A stretch of DNA of 64,000 nt from contig JYIP02000001.1 of NCBI GenBank assembly GCA_001051155.2, positions 5,828,001 through 5,892,000 on the forward strand, given 5' to 3'. The stretch is from Chrysoporthe austroafricana (Eukaryota; Ascomycota; Sordariomycetes; Diaporthales; Cryphonectriaceae). Each line of letters opens with the position of its first letter. Within the stretch, counting starts at the first letter, position 1. Under the pieces are notes generated by a model. It was not told the origin of the DNA. It searched no databases and saw only the letters and a program-made list of their open reading frames with translations. This document shows, piece after piece, positions 42,806 to 54,225 of this stretch. Position numbers and translations under genes: made by a program.

Positions 42806-44506
42806 ATGGCTTCCCGTCCCCAGAACATCGGCATCAAGGCCATTGAGATCTACTTCCCCAGCCAGGTTCGTCCTCCTGCGGCCCCCCTCCCCTCGTGCCA
42901 CCATCCTCCCGCCCATGGGGATCGCCACCGCCCCTAGCTGTCCTCTCTCGGGAGCTGGTGCTGGTGCCGTTGCTGTTGCTGACGCGCGTCCTGCCCAACC
43001 TCCAGTATGTCGAGCAGTCCGAGCTCGAGAAGTTCGATGGCGTCGGCACTGGCAAGTACACCATCGGCCTCGGCCAGACCAAGATGAGCTTCTGCGACGA
43101 TCGTGAGGGTGAGTCCGCCGTTCTCGCCTCCTTGCGAAGGGGCCCCGTGGCCTGGCTCCCCCCTCCCCCAACCTCTTCGTCTCTTTCTCTGTGTCCCAGG
43201 GGGGGCGGCCTGCTGACCTGCGCGCCCGCAAGACATCTACTCCTTCGCCCTGACGGCCGTCTCCAACCTGCTCAGCAAGTACAAGATCGACACCGCCTCC
43301 ATTGGCCGCCTCGAGGTCGGTACCGAGACCCTCCTGGACAAGTCCAAGTCTGTCAAGTCGGTGCTCATGCAGCTCTTCGGCGACAACACCAACATCGAGG
43401 GCGTCGACACCGTCAACGCCTGCTACGGAGGCACCAACGCCTTCTTCAACACCATCAACTGGATCGAGTCCTCCGCCTGGGACGGCCGCGACGGTATCGT
43501 CGTTGCCGGCGATATCGCCCTCTACGCCAAGGGCAACGCCCGCCCCACCGGTGGCGCCGGCTGCGTCGCCATGCTGGTCGGCCCTGACGCCCCCATCGTT
43601 GCCGAGCCCGGCCTGCGTGGCTCCTACATGCAGCACGCCTACGACTTCTACAAGCCCGACCTGACCAGCGAGTACCCCTACGTCGACGGCCACTACTCCA
43701 TCAACTGCTACTCTCAGGCCCTGGACGCCGCCTACCGCGCCTACTGCCAGAAGGAGAAGAAGCTGCAGAACGGCGCCGCCCCCGCCAACGGCCACGCCGA
43801 CGGCCCCGCCAGGACCCCCCTGGACCGCTTCGACTACCTGACCTTCCACGCCCCGACCTGCAAGCTGGTCCAGAAGTCGTACGCCCGCCTGCTGTACCAC
43901 GACTTCCTCGCCGATCCGGAGAACAAGGCTTTCGCCGAGGTGCCCCCCGAGGTCAAGGACATGGACTACGAGAAGTCCCTGACCGACAAGGTTGTCGAGA
44001 AGACCTTCATGGCCCTAACCAAGAAGAAGTTCCAGGAGCGCGTCAACCCCGCCATCCAGGTCGCCACCATGTGCGGCAACATGTACTGCGGCAGCGTCTG
44101 GGGCGGCCTGGCCAGCCTGGTCAGCCACGTCGACCCCTCGAGCCTCGAGGGCAAGAGGATCGGCCTCTTCAGCTACGGCTCCGGCCTGGCCGCCAGCTTC
44201 TGCTCCTTCAAGGTCGTGGGCAGCACCGAGAAGATCGCCAAGGTCCTGGATATCCCCGCCCGCCTGGCCGCCAGGAGACAGGTCGCCCCCGAGACCTACG
44301 ATGCTGTAAGTTGCCCCCCAAGAAAGGATGTCCACATTGCCTTCCCGGATGCTGACCGAGCTTTGTAGATGTGCGACCTGCGCAAGAAGGCGCACCTGCA
44401 GAAGAACTTCACCCCGCAGGGTGATGCCTCGACCATCATCCCTGGTACCTACTACCTCGAGAAGGTGGACGACATGTTCAAGCGAGAGTACTCGATCAAG
44501 GCATAG
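42806..44506 (+). CDS. ERG13: Hydroxymethylglutaryl-CoA synthase
   Basis: Four exons: 42806..42865, 43006..43108, 43233..44305, 44369..44506; 457 aa. Donors GTTCGT, GTGAGT and GTAAGT; acceptors CAG, AAG and TAG. The enzyme condenses acetyl-CoA with acetoacetyl-CoA to HMG-CoA, the second step of the mevalonate pathway, in the cytosol. Catalytic residues are visible: Glu86 ([11 protein letters not shown]), nucleophile Cys118 ([11 protein letters not shown]) and His260 ([11 protein letters not shown]). Other family marks are [13 protein letters not shown] text ([13 protein letters not shown]), [15 protein letters not shown] and the end [20 protein letters not shown]. Codon use is strongly biased to C-ending codons, as for a highly expressed gene. 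It is tail to tail with a DHCR24-like sterol reductase. Confidence 0.97.
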
Positions 44507-45238
44507 GCGGCTAATCTGGGCCTGGCGGAAGAGGAAGAAAAAAAAAAAAGAGGGGGGGGGGTCCGGGAGGGCGGACACACGCGACATACATTCTGGCCCT
44601 GTCGCATCGGATAGAGGCGCCTTGTTTTGAGTTGTTCGTGTCGACTTGGGGTAAAAGAACGGCGGATGCATAGAGGTCCACCTTCTGAAGGGATACTGAA
44701 CGTGGCACATCGTCCTGCAGGGGACCAAGACCTGCTTTAATAGTTACCATGGGTCGTCACTTGATGGGCATATGGCCACCATGTAAATATATCGACTAGA
44801 TGTCTGCTGTACAGCGGCATACACTAGAGTATAGACCCGTTACGGGACCACGAGAGACGTGGATCAGCCACTTCTGTATGCTCCCGGGTGGTGTCTGGGC
44901 AGCACGGATCGCAAGGCCCAGTAGATAGATACACGCACACACACTCGCTCGCAGACAGAAATTCTCCACCATCATGAAGTCCCCCTCGTAGTTATATTCT
45001 GGCAAGAGGTGCATCCCTACGTATCACTGGATACCAAGCCATGGTGATGCGATGTTGGCGTCGCCGCACAACAGCAGCCACTCGCGCCACACGGCACAGC
45101 AACTTTGACGCCCACACACGTCTCCACTTGCAGCCAGCCATCTCTATCTATCCGGACGCTCTCTATACCAAAGGTATTACAGCTTTTTGTACAAACATGC
45201 AGTGCCCAAGCCACACGGGCCAGGCATATTATATGTCC
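44507..45238. other. Intergenic between convergent genes
   Basis: 732 nt holding the 3' UTRs of HMG-CoA synthase and the sterol reductase, with an A11-then-G9 purine run at 44538-44560. No gene seen. Confidence 0.5.
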
Positions 45239-46825
45239 TCACTCGCCCTTCCACTTCCACTCCGCGTTCCGGTGCAGCAAGTAGTCCTTGCTGCGAATAC
45301 TCTTCCAGATGCCGTAGATGCCGCCAAACGGCCTCACACCCTTCAGGCCGCTCCTCCGCGCCTTGATCTTGTCCAGATCCACCTTGACCTTGTCATATAC
45401 GGTCGGCAGACCCGCCTCGTCCGCCTTGTACGCGCTGCGCAGGCGATCGTACCAGCCCCTCCCGCCATACAGATCCCAGAACTCGGGCTCGTCGTAGTAC
45501 GTGTGCGCGTATAGCCACTTCATCCCGCCCAGCTCCTTCACCTTGGCCTCCAGCTCGCGGTTGGCCGTGACGAACGCCTCGTGGTTGGCGGGGCCCCAGC
45601 CCCAGACGCCGACGTTCAGCATCATGTCGTCCTCCTCCTGGCCCGCGTCCCGCCCCGGCGTGGTCGTGTACGGGTGGAAGGTCGGCGGCGCCCTCCTCCG
45701 CAGCGGGCACAGCCAGAGCGGCCAGATGTCCAGATGGGAGGCGGTGTAGTCCACCAGGTCCCCTGCGGTGGCGAAGGGCATCGCGACGTCCTGGACGATG
45801 AAGCGCGCGCTCTCGCCGCTGCCGTGGAGGGCCCGGTAGAGCATGCGCGTGTGGATGAAGTCGTCCAGGAACCAGCGGGTCAGCCGGTTGAACGGCACGA
45901 CCCGGAAGTACCGCCAGCCCGCGCGCGCGACCCAGAAGCCGGCGCGGTCGTAGCGGAAGAGGTACTCGGCCAGCGGCACGTACTCCTCGGCCGCGTCCTG
46001 CGCCCTGGTGCGGGACTCGACGTGCAGGTAGAACCAGGGGTCGCGCGCGCGGGAGAAGGTCTGGACGGGCGCGGCTGGGGGCTTCTCGTCGGTCATCTGG
46101 CCCGTGATGACCACGCCGTGGTCCCTGCCGAACAGGATGCCGTCGACGTAGTCGTTCTGCGCGTTGGCCGTCTCCTCCCTGACCAGCCGGACCGCCTCGG
46201 CCACGCTGCGCGTCCGGCGGTACCTCGTGCGCACGAACCTGGCGGCCTTGACGAGGTTCAGCTCGAGCAGCGTCGTCACGCCCAGCGTCCCCACCGCGCC
46301 GGCCGCGCCGCAGAACAGGTCGGCGTACCGGTCGCCCGCGTCGGGGCGCGCGGTGACGACCTCCCCGTCGGGCAGCACCATCTCCACGCTGCGGACCGTG
46401 TCGTCGAAGAAGCCGTGCCGGAAGGAGGACGACTCGCCGGCCGTGCCCGCGAAGCCGCCGCCAGCCGTGATGCCAGGGAACTCCATCACCACCGGGGGCA
46501 CGAGGCCGTACCTGAGCGTGTAGGAGACGAGCGCGTCCACTGTGGAGACGGGTCAGCCGCGTGCGGTGTCACCTAGGGAGAAGTGGAGGAGGATGAGCGG
46601 AGGCTTACTGGGAACGTTGGGCTCGACCAGAGCCGTGCGGGCCGTGGTGTCTACGGAGAGCACATTGCGGAGGGCCGAGATGTCGACGACCCGGGAGCGG
46701 GCATGCGCCTGGGTCGGGCGGGTGGAGTTTGTGCTGCCATGGAAGATCCGGTAGGGCTCCTTGGAGGCGTAGAAGTTCTGCACGGTCTTGGAGATGGTCT
46801 GCACGAGGGCGCGATGACGCTCCAT
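45239..46825 (-). CDS. DHCR24-like Delta(24)-sterol reductase (FAD-linked)
   Basis: Two exons on the minus strand: 46609..46825 and 45239..46539; 505 aa. The donor is GTAAGC, the acceptor CAG; the split codon restores VEPNVPMDALV. The N-terminal half is an FAD-binding PCMH-type domain: FHGSTNSTRP, RTALVEPNVP, VVMEFPGITAGGGFAGTAGE and SSSFRHGFFDDTV, then GAAGAVGTLGVTTLLEL. These are signature segments of the DHCR24/DIMINUTO family, which reduces the C24 double bond of sterol side chains using NADPH. The animal enzyme has an N-terminal membrane anchor; none is visible here. Standard ergosterol synthesis uses ERG4 for the last side-chain reduction, so the role in a fungus is open. It is adjacent to and convergent with HMG-CoA synthase. 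Confidence 0.88.
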
Positions 46826-49800
46826 CCTCTGTTAGCTGGGCCGAGGAGGCTCGTATCCTCACCCGCGTCACCCTCGACCTCCGCGTCCACTGCCCTCTCT
46901 CGCGCCTCGACCTCGACCTTTACCGGCTGGATCAGGGCCTCTTGGGGGAACAGGATAGCGAGCGGCGTTCACCCAATGCGCGATGAGATGATTCGCTAGG
47001 TTCGACTGGGGAACCGGACGCCGACACGAGTTGGGTCGGCCGGATCGCAGCGCACCGCAACCACACCTGCAGTCAAAAAAAAGCCTCCGAGTGGAGGCCC
47101 CACATGAACGGAGCCGCGCCCGTGGTTTCCAATAGAGATAGAAACATGCTGAGCCCGGAGGGCCGGGATTTGTGACGATGACTCTTTTCTTTTCTTTTTT
47201 TCCTTCATTGTTTTATTTTATTTATTTATTTTTGAAAAAAAAAAAATAAACATTTGTTTCGTCGTTGTTGAGGCAACGTGTACAGCTGGCTGGCTCATAT
47301 ATATACTTAAACCAGTACGAGTATCCCAGGAATCTACAAGCGCAGGTGTGAGATGGTGTTTTTTAAGCGTTCCCCTCTAACAAGTATTAATCCGGGAAGA
47401 TCCGAGTCCCCAGCAGAGCGAGTGTGGCGAAACTGGAGGAGTGCCAGTTTGTCGAAATGCCAGACTCGAGTTCGGAACGTGCGAGTGACTGGCTAGACAC
47501 TAGGCGCGACTATAAAACCCATCAGAAAATATATCGATTGATACGACTACCCAGTATATTCTATATAAAAAGATCACGCTGTCTTCCCTGTTCCTCTTGC
47601 AGAGTATCTCCAACGTGGGGCCTTGAGGCGAAGCCCAGATAGTCCCTCCGTTGTTAAGCAGTGAATAGTTTGCCTGAAAATACGAGAGAAATGCTCTTCT
47701 TTCCTTGAAACAAACACACGCAAAGAGACTATGAGTTGAGGTCGAGCTGTTTCTATTCTCGGGTCGAAATGTTTCCAAACCGCCTCAGCCAAATACCTGA
47801 GAGGTTACACCTCGGTCCGGTGACCAGCACGCGACGACGATGTCGGCCAGGGCCTGCTGCTCAAGAAGCCTCCATATGCTGCATTCACATAGGAATATGG
47901 CAGCGCGTGTAGATCCAGCAAGGACTTGGAGATGAGAATGCGGCCTTACCACCTCCAGAAGCCCTCGTTGCAACGCCCCCCGCGCCTTTCCGCTGTTCTA
48001 GACCCAAAAAGGGCCTCCTTGCGATTCGTACACAGAGCCTCTTCCTCTCGCAAACCCTGATCCCTCCCTCCCCCTTTTCAGACATACCCCGGCAGTGTGC
48101 TCCTCTGCTGCTGTACGAACGTAGTGCCTGCTCGGCCGAAAGGACGATTAAGCAATATGCAGCACAGGGCCAGGCCGCTTACAGTAGGTCTCGTGGTATC
48201 GCGAGGCAAGCCAGTGTCTGGAAACATTTCATTCCACGACAACGTCGACCCTTTTACACTGCCCGGCGCATAACAACTATGGAGCAGGCCGACGATAACC
48301 CTTACTATGTTCACACCGCCCAGTGCACATCCACTTGCGAGAACATAGAAATAGGATCGCTATCCGTAGTCACCTAGGCTTGCGATAGCAAACCACCAAG
48401 CGGGTTCATCATGGAAGAGGCCATCGTCGCCAGAATATGCAACAATCAACTGCTGCTCATGAGCAAGATCGCCCTGATATTAAGAGTGTTGGCTTGTAGA
48501 TTTGGCTTGCGGCATGAAGTTACGAAGCCGACTTGAGCCGATGAGGTCTTGCAGCAATAGTTTCGCTAATACAGCAGCGGACTTCACGATGGGAATTCTG
48601 ACGTGCCTGGGAGGCTATATTGCGCACAGCGTCTTAATTACGTCGATCAAACGAGTACCCGTCTTCCTAAATCCGAATCAGCTTGCTAAGGCTCATCCCA
48701 CCGTGCTTCAAACCCGTATCGCGTTTTATCATAAGCATCCTCATGAACACTACCCCAGTCCAGCCTATACCTCCAGTACCCATCTGAGACTTCATACACA
48801 TTGAGATAACAATTGCGAATTGCTCATGAAATTGAAATATACATGGCCTGCGCATTTCCTATCTCTGCTACGACACGCTTGGTTGACATAAGCATCCGTA
48901 TCAATGTTACCCGCCGGTTCTTTAGCCACTGTAAGCAGCCCGCTTTCATACATTCATTGATCGAGAACTCACTAGTATATCGCGTATCAAAAGCCCCGAC
49001 TCGATCGGAGGCAGAGAGGTTGTTTGCTTGAAAGCGTTTCCAATGAACTACCCAGAGCCAGCAGATCTGGTGTGGATGCTTCTGATAGTATTTCGAAGCA
49101 CGTAGGTGAGCGCCTTTCGTGATGCTTCACAAGTCCTGTAGATTCAAATCTCTCCTCTGCTCGGCCCTAGCGACTCTTTTTCTCCTACTTATACAGGATC
49201 TAGAAAGGGGAATGATGGTCGCGGAGCCAGTTGAGTCTGGAAGTGGCGACTGCTACAAGATAGCAATCCACCTGATGCCGGAACTTGCCTGGCGACCTGG
49301 CGAGCATCAAGAACCTGCATACCTACCTAGCCAGCACTCCGCATTTTGAGACTCGAGTCGTGACTATTCCGTTGCGCAGCATTGTTGGCGGACTCATCTT
49401 CGCAGGCCGCCTGAAGCCAACATGTTCAAGACAGACTATGACGTGACGTGACGACAAGTTTTACTATCTGGTGTGCGGCGACTCTTGGATATCGGGGAGC
49501 GTCTGGTTGGAAGTCTCTTTATTGTCGAACGTTAACTATAAGCCAGCAACTTAATTCTCGGCCCGCGTCGGGTGGTTTAGACTAATAAAGGCTGCACATC
49601 CTGCAGGACCCTGGTCTAGATGCGACCTACTATGGTGAGGGATAGTGATAGTAAGTGAGAGGTATAATTTACCACATATTTCGGATGATAATTGGCGGCA
49701 TGGTAATTATCGTACAAGCTGCTCCTCAACCTGGGCTGCCGACTGCCGGCACACACCAGGACGTTGTCACAACTCTTCCCGGCGATTGGCTCGCCGAAAC

Positions 49801-50570
49801 TTCGAACCCCCGGCGTGTCGGAGAGATTGTGCCGAGGCACAACGACCCGCGTGTCAGCGGTCGACGATGCATCTAGCTAGTACGACGGGCGCCGAGGTAG
49901 ACGCCCCCTCTTCCTTGTGGCGGGAGGATGCTCGTCAGCGCACGCCAGCCGCTCAGAACTGACCGGAGGGTGCACCTGTCTCCTGTTCCAGATCCGCGCG
50001 TCAGAGCGTGCCAGTTCATCTCATGCCACCAAGGGAGCAGGCAGCCGAGTCCCGGCGTTGACGACATTCCTGGTCGTCGACGTTGCAGACAACGGCAGAT
50101 CGTCAGACTGGCCCTGCGCTTGGTAGAGGGAGGGCCGGAGACCAACAGGGGATCCTTAGGACGTCTGCTTCTCGAGCTCGTTGCCTCTTGTGGCTGCTGG
50201 TGTCGTAGCAATATTTCAACGTACTCGTACCCCAGACTGCGGCACCCGTTCCTCTATAGTAGTGGACTCGAAACGGTCTTGTTCTTCCAGTCCTTTTATT
50301 CTCTCTCTCTTACTCTAATCCAACCAGGACAACCTGTTCACAAGAGATATCTCGGGGAGACTAACATACCTAAAGCCGGGTATTGCTCGTTGTCCTTGGC
50401 CGCCGCCATCCCTTGGTTCTCTGGCCTGATTACCGGCTTCTTACCGTGGCTGTTCTGGCTGCTGTATATGGAGACACCACAACCAGCCCTCTCCCCACTA
50501 CGGATCCTGTGCCTCTCCCTCTCGACGCCACCGTTATACGAAGGAGCCAGACAAGCCAGTCTCCCTCGCC
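46826..50570. other. 3.7 kb gene-poor interval
   Basis: Only short ORFs without domains on either strand. There is an AT-rich stretch with poly-T and poly-A (47190-47260) and generally lower GC than in the genic blocks. The last few hundred bases contain a CT-rich stretch (50300-50330) and the promoter of the HSL-type hydrolase. No transposon termini were recognised. Confidence 0.55.
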
Positions 50571-52104
50571 ATGGATGCTGACACCGCAAAGCTGCTCCTG
50601 CAGCTGGTCTCCAAGCTGCCCCTGATGGCGAGAGTGACCCTGCTGCACATGCTCCAGGTGTCGCCCCCCTCCAAATACGTCGACCTGCGGACCGAGCTGA
50701 CCGTCGCCGTGCTGCGCTCCTTCCTGACGCCCTCGAGGCCCATGAGCATCACCGGGACGCAGAAGATCCTGAACCGCGACCCGGGCATCAAGGGCCGTAT
50801 CTGGATCGCAAAGTACACGGCGCCCGCGCCGCCGGAGTCCAGCCTCCGCGATGTCGTCATCAGCGCCATCGAGTCCCTGCGCCCGGCCGGCGCTGACGGG
50901 AGCCGGCCACCGCCGATGGACGCCGCCCAGTGGCCGGAGGTGGCGCCTGTCGAGGCGGAGTGGACGGGCTACCGGGCGAGTGCGGCCAAGTCGTCGAGGC
51001 TGCCGCCCATCACCGAGGCGGAGAAGTACCGAGAGATGATGAGGGAGGTGACGAGCCCCGTCACGGTTCTGTACCTGCATGGAGGTGCTTACTACTTGCT
51101 GGATCCCGCGACGCACCGGCCGACGACCAAGAAGATTGCCAAGTTGACGGGCGGGCGCTGTTATTCTGTGCGGTACAGGCTGGCACCGCAGAATCCGTTC
51201 CCTGCTGCGCTTATAGATGCGCTCCAGTCGTATCTGGCTCTTCTTTTCCCGCCCAGGGGGGCGCTTCATGAGGCTGTCAAGCCGGAGAATATCGTGTTCG
51301 CAGGCGACAGGTATGTGGCACAGGGCCCAGATAGCTGTTCTCGCATTTTTTACATGGGCGTCGGCTGACCTTAGGAACAGCGCCGGGGGCAACCTCTCCT
51401 TGGCCCTGACGCAGCTGCTCCTCGAGCTCAGGCGCGGCGACGTCGAGGTGCAGTGGCACGGCCAGCACGTCCGCGTTCCGCTCCCCGCGGGCCTGGCGCT
51501 CAGCTCGCCCTGGCTCGACATGACGCACTCCTCTGCGTCCTGCAGGACCAACGCGCCCTTCGACTATCTCCCCATGCTGCAGGGCATCGACCAGATCCCA
51601 CGGCCGTCCTGCCCGGCCTGGCCGGCCCGGCCTCCCCGGAAGATGCTCTACTGCGACGACGCCCTCGTCACGCACCCGCTTGTCACCCTCCTGGCGGCAG
51701 CCAGCTGGGAGGGCTGCCCGCCCGTCTTCATGTCGACGGGCTGGGAGCTCCTTGCAGACGAGGACAAGTACATGGCGGCCCGACTCCACGTGCACGGGGT
51801 GCCCGTCACCTGGAAGGAGTACGAGGGGATGCCGCACTGCTTTGCGATGGTCCTGACGGAGAACCCCATGTCAAAAAGGTGCTTTGAGGCGTGGGCGGGT
51901 TTTATCAAGGAGGTTGTGGAGTCCGGGCCGGCCGGCATGAAGAGCACGTTCAGAACGATCCGGGCCAAGACGATGAAGGAGGAGGACAGGGACCCGGCCA
52001 AGCTGGCGCCGTATACGGAGGAGGATATGCGGGAGAGGTTGCGGGCACTGGCGGCGCAGTGGGCGAGTCCGCGGGTGACGGGGGATGTTGCTGCGAAGTT
52101 GTGA
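50571..52104 (+). CDS. HSL-type alpha/beta hydrolase (esterase/lipase)
   Basis: Two exons, 50571..51310 and 51381..52104; 487 aa. The 70-nt intron (GTATGT to CAG) splits the nucleophile codon; after joining, the text reads AGDSAGGNLSLAL with Ser247. The oxyanion-hole motif is LHGGAYYL (His170), typical of the hormone-sensitive-lipase group (alpha/beta hydrolase-3). The acid is probably in WELLADEDKY and the catalytic His is His399 in GMPHCFAM. A cap of about 150 residues precedes the HGG motif. Substrates of fungal members range from small esters to steryl or lipid esters; none is indicated here. A second, larger HSL-type gene lies 2.1 kb downstream, and the two share the PFDY/HPLV segment order, suggesting an old duplication. 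Confidence 0.88.
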
Positions 52105-52476
52105 TGAAAGGCCCTGAGGTGGTTGCTTACTGCCTGGCTCATATACCCACCACGGCGGACAGCACCATTCTTGTTTTTATTGTACATACGTGTGCAGGAT
52201 AATGGTGTGTGTTCAAGATATGGAAAGGTCATAATTAGCGTGAATAAACACGACAGATGAAGCAAAGAACAAGGAGACCAGATACTCATTACCCCCCCCC
52301 TCCAACCCGCTCCGTCGTAGTCGTTTTCTCTCCCTCCTTTCCCTCTTCCCTTGCTTATCTTCTTTCCTCTCTTCTTATTTCTTGCCCTTTACCAAGCTGG
52401 GGGCACGAGTCTTGGAAAGATCTGACCCCTAGCTCCGTGTTCTTTTCCTTTTTTTGCATCCGGAGGAGGGGTCTCC
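52105..52476. other. Intergenic
   Basis: 372 nt, with a TCTTTCC-type pyrimidine tract at 52320-52380. No gene seen. Confidence 0.5.
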
Positions 52477-53660
52477 TTAACGCGGTTGACGGCTGAGTGC
52501 TTCCTCCGAGCGTACCAGCTCAGCAAGTTCCTCTGTCTCTTCCCTGATCCCCGAACCGCTAGGTGTTTTCCGACGCGCATCGTCGATGTGGTCCTTTGGA
52601 AGGTCGTAAAGACTTAGGAGCCGGTGTAGAGTGGCCCTATAGAGCGACAATCTGGCCATCTGAACAGGACTCGGCATGCAATGAGCAGGGCAGTCTGTGA
52701 AGATAGAGTCCGCCGCGCTTTCTGCGCCTTGCAAGTGCTGTTGTGCCTTGTCGGCGAAATCGAGGAGAAGGTCAGCGCCAGACCCTTCCAGGAATGCTGG
52801 CCAGATGATCTGGCCATGAGGACCAGGCCGTAGTTGTAGCTTGCTGCATACGCATCTCCCGCCTGCTGAAGTTTCCGTCCCTGAAATGCTCGTCACCCAG
52901 TCCTTTCCTGAGTTGCATCTCCTCGAGCATCCATTGGGGATCAGGCCGGTACTTCGCAGTCACAACGTCTTGGGCGGGTTCGGCCGGACCAGCAACAACG
53001 ATGCCGCCAACGGAGAAGTGAGCGATTACCGTGCAGGTAGTCTCTGTAGGGCTTCAAAAGGCGCTCCCGGTTCCCCTCCCCCATGAAACCCGGACCGAGA
53101 ATCGCGTTGAAGGGATCATGGATCTCTATGGTGTGCTCGGCCTGCTGGTCGAAACGTCCTCTCAAGAAGAGAGCGTGAGTGTCGATGGCGTGGCAGAATA
53201 CGAGGTCATTGCGCAGGATAACAAACTCACCGTCGTTATCTCAGGCTGCATACATTGGGTCACCATCTATGTGGACGACATGCGTCAGTGCATAACGGTT
53301 GGGCCTGTTCCTCGCCCGAGCTGTGGTACGAACGATCGGGATCTGCCTTTCCATAGATCGCCCTGCGAGTGGCCATCCCACGGACCATGATCCGGATGAA
53401 CTAGTTGCCTTAGAGCATCGCGTCTTGGCCTTGGCGACGATTTGGCGGTTAACATAGAGAATCTGCGTCTCGCGAGGATAGTCGAAATATGCCACGCGGC
53501 CAGCCGGATCCCCATGCTCGTCCAACCCGAAAGGACGCAGCTGAACGGCCGACGGGTTGCAGAGGATGTTATGTTAGACTGCGTTCCGGATCTCTAAGGA
53601 TAGACCTATGAACCTGAAGGGTTTAGCTTCAGGCTTTGAAGGAGTAGCAGTCTCATCCAT
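52477..53660 (-). pseudogene. Broken 2EXR/TPR-like fungal gene
   Basis: From ATG 53660 the minus strand reads MDETATPSKPEAKPFRFIGL then SLEIRNAV, a beginning typical of fungal F-box or 2EXR-like proteins. The frame is cut by TAA at 53574-53576, continues with good coding text (ETQILYVNRQIVAKAK), is cut again by TGA at about 53241-53243, and goes on (LVFCHAIDTHALFLRGRF). Around 53005-53020 the sensible reading moves to another frame (AKYRPDPQWMLEEMQLRKGL, GDEHFRDGNFS, the start of a TPR-like helix pair), and near 52850 to a third, which ends at 52477. At least two stops and two frameshifts are therefore present, which introns cannot easily explain. The original product, about 390 residues, belongs to a lineage-specific family of unknown function that I recall only loosely. 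Confidence 0.7.
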
Positions 53661-54225
53661 GCTGAACGAGAGGCTCAACGAGCTGGAGACGGGGCAAAGC
53701 GTAGGGCAACAACGGTTCGTGACGGGTGTACGAAGATATACGAATGAAGAGCGGAGGTGTTCGACGCAAGGGACAGGAACAATCTCGTATAGCTGTTTCA
53801 TGTTTACACATCTTGCCGCCTCAGCCTTTATAATTGCTTCTGAACATATATACTTGCAGTATTAGTGCTGACCCGGATCTCTGCCCAATGCCTACTAGCA
53901 GACCTCATGCAGGCCTACCGGCGGCGGACGGCCGCGACAAGATCATGGCTCGCGTTGTCGGCGATCTCCGGAGCTGTTGCCTCCCAGCTGTTGAAGTCCA
54001 GGGCTTGATCTATACTAAGCTTCCTCCCTGTGTACGACTTCGTTGCTAGTCATCGGAGACGTTCCGCTGTCCTTGTACAGCCACCCTCACAGCCCTCTTA
54101 ACGGATGAGTCCTACCCACGGCCTTCTCCTGAGCTACTGGACACTCAGGCTAGACGTTCTGCGGGTTCTTGTTATGCATGTCTGCTTTTTAGGTATTGCT
54201 TAAACCCTACACTTCGAACGCCTAC
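53661..54225. other. Intergenic
   Basis: 565 nt between the broken gene's start and the 3' end of the large hydrolase. No gene seen. Confidence 0.5.

Noticed and set aside
42656..43900. 414-aa minus-strand ORF
   Set aside because: Antisense of HMG-CoA synthase, reading across its introns and the CT microsatellite.
45581..46576. 331-aa plus-strand ORF
   Set aside because: Antisense of the DHCR24-like gene; composition is Arg/Gly/Val-rich without motifs.
49740..49870. tRNA-like TTCGAA segment
   Set aside because: No acceptor, D-arm or anticodon pairing could be built on either strand.
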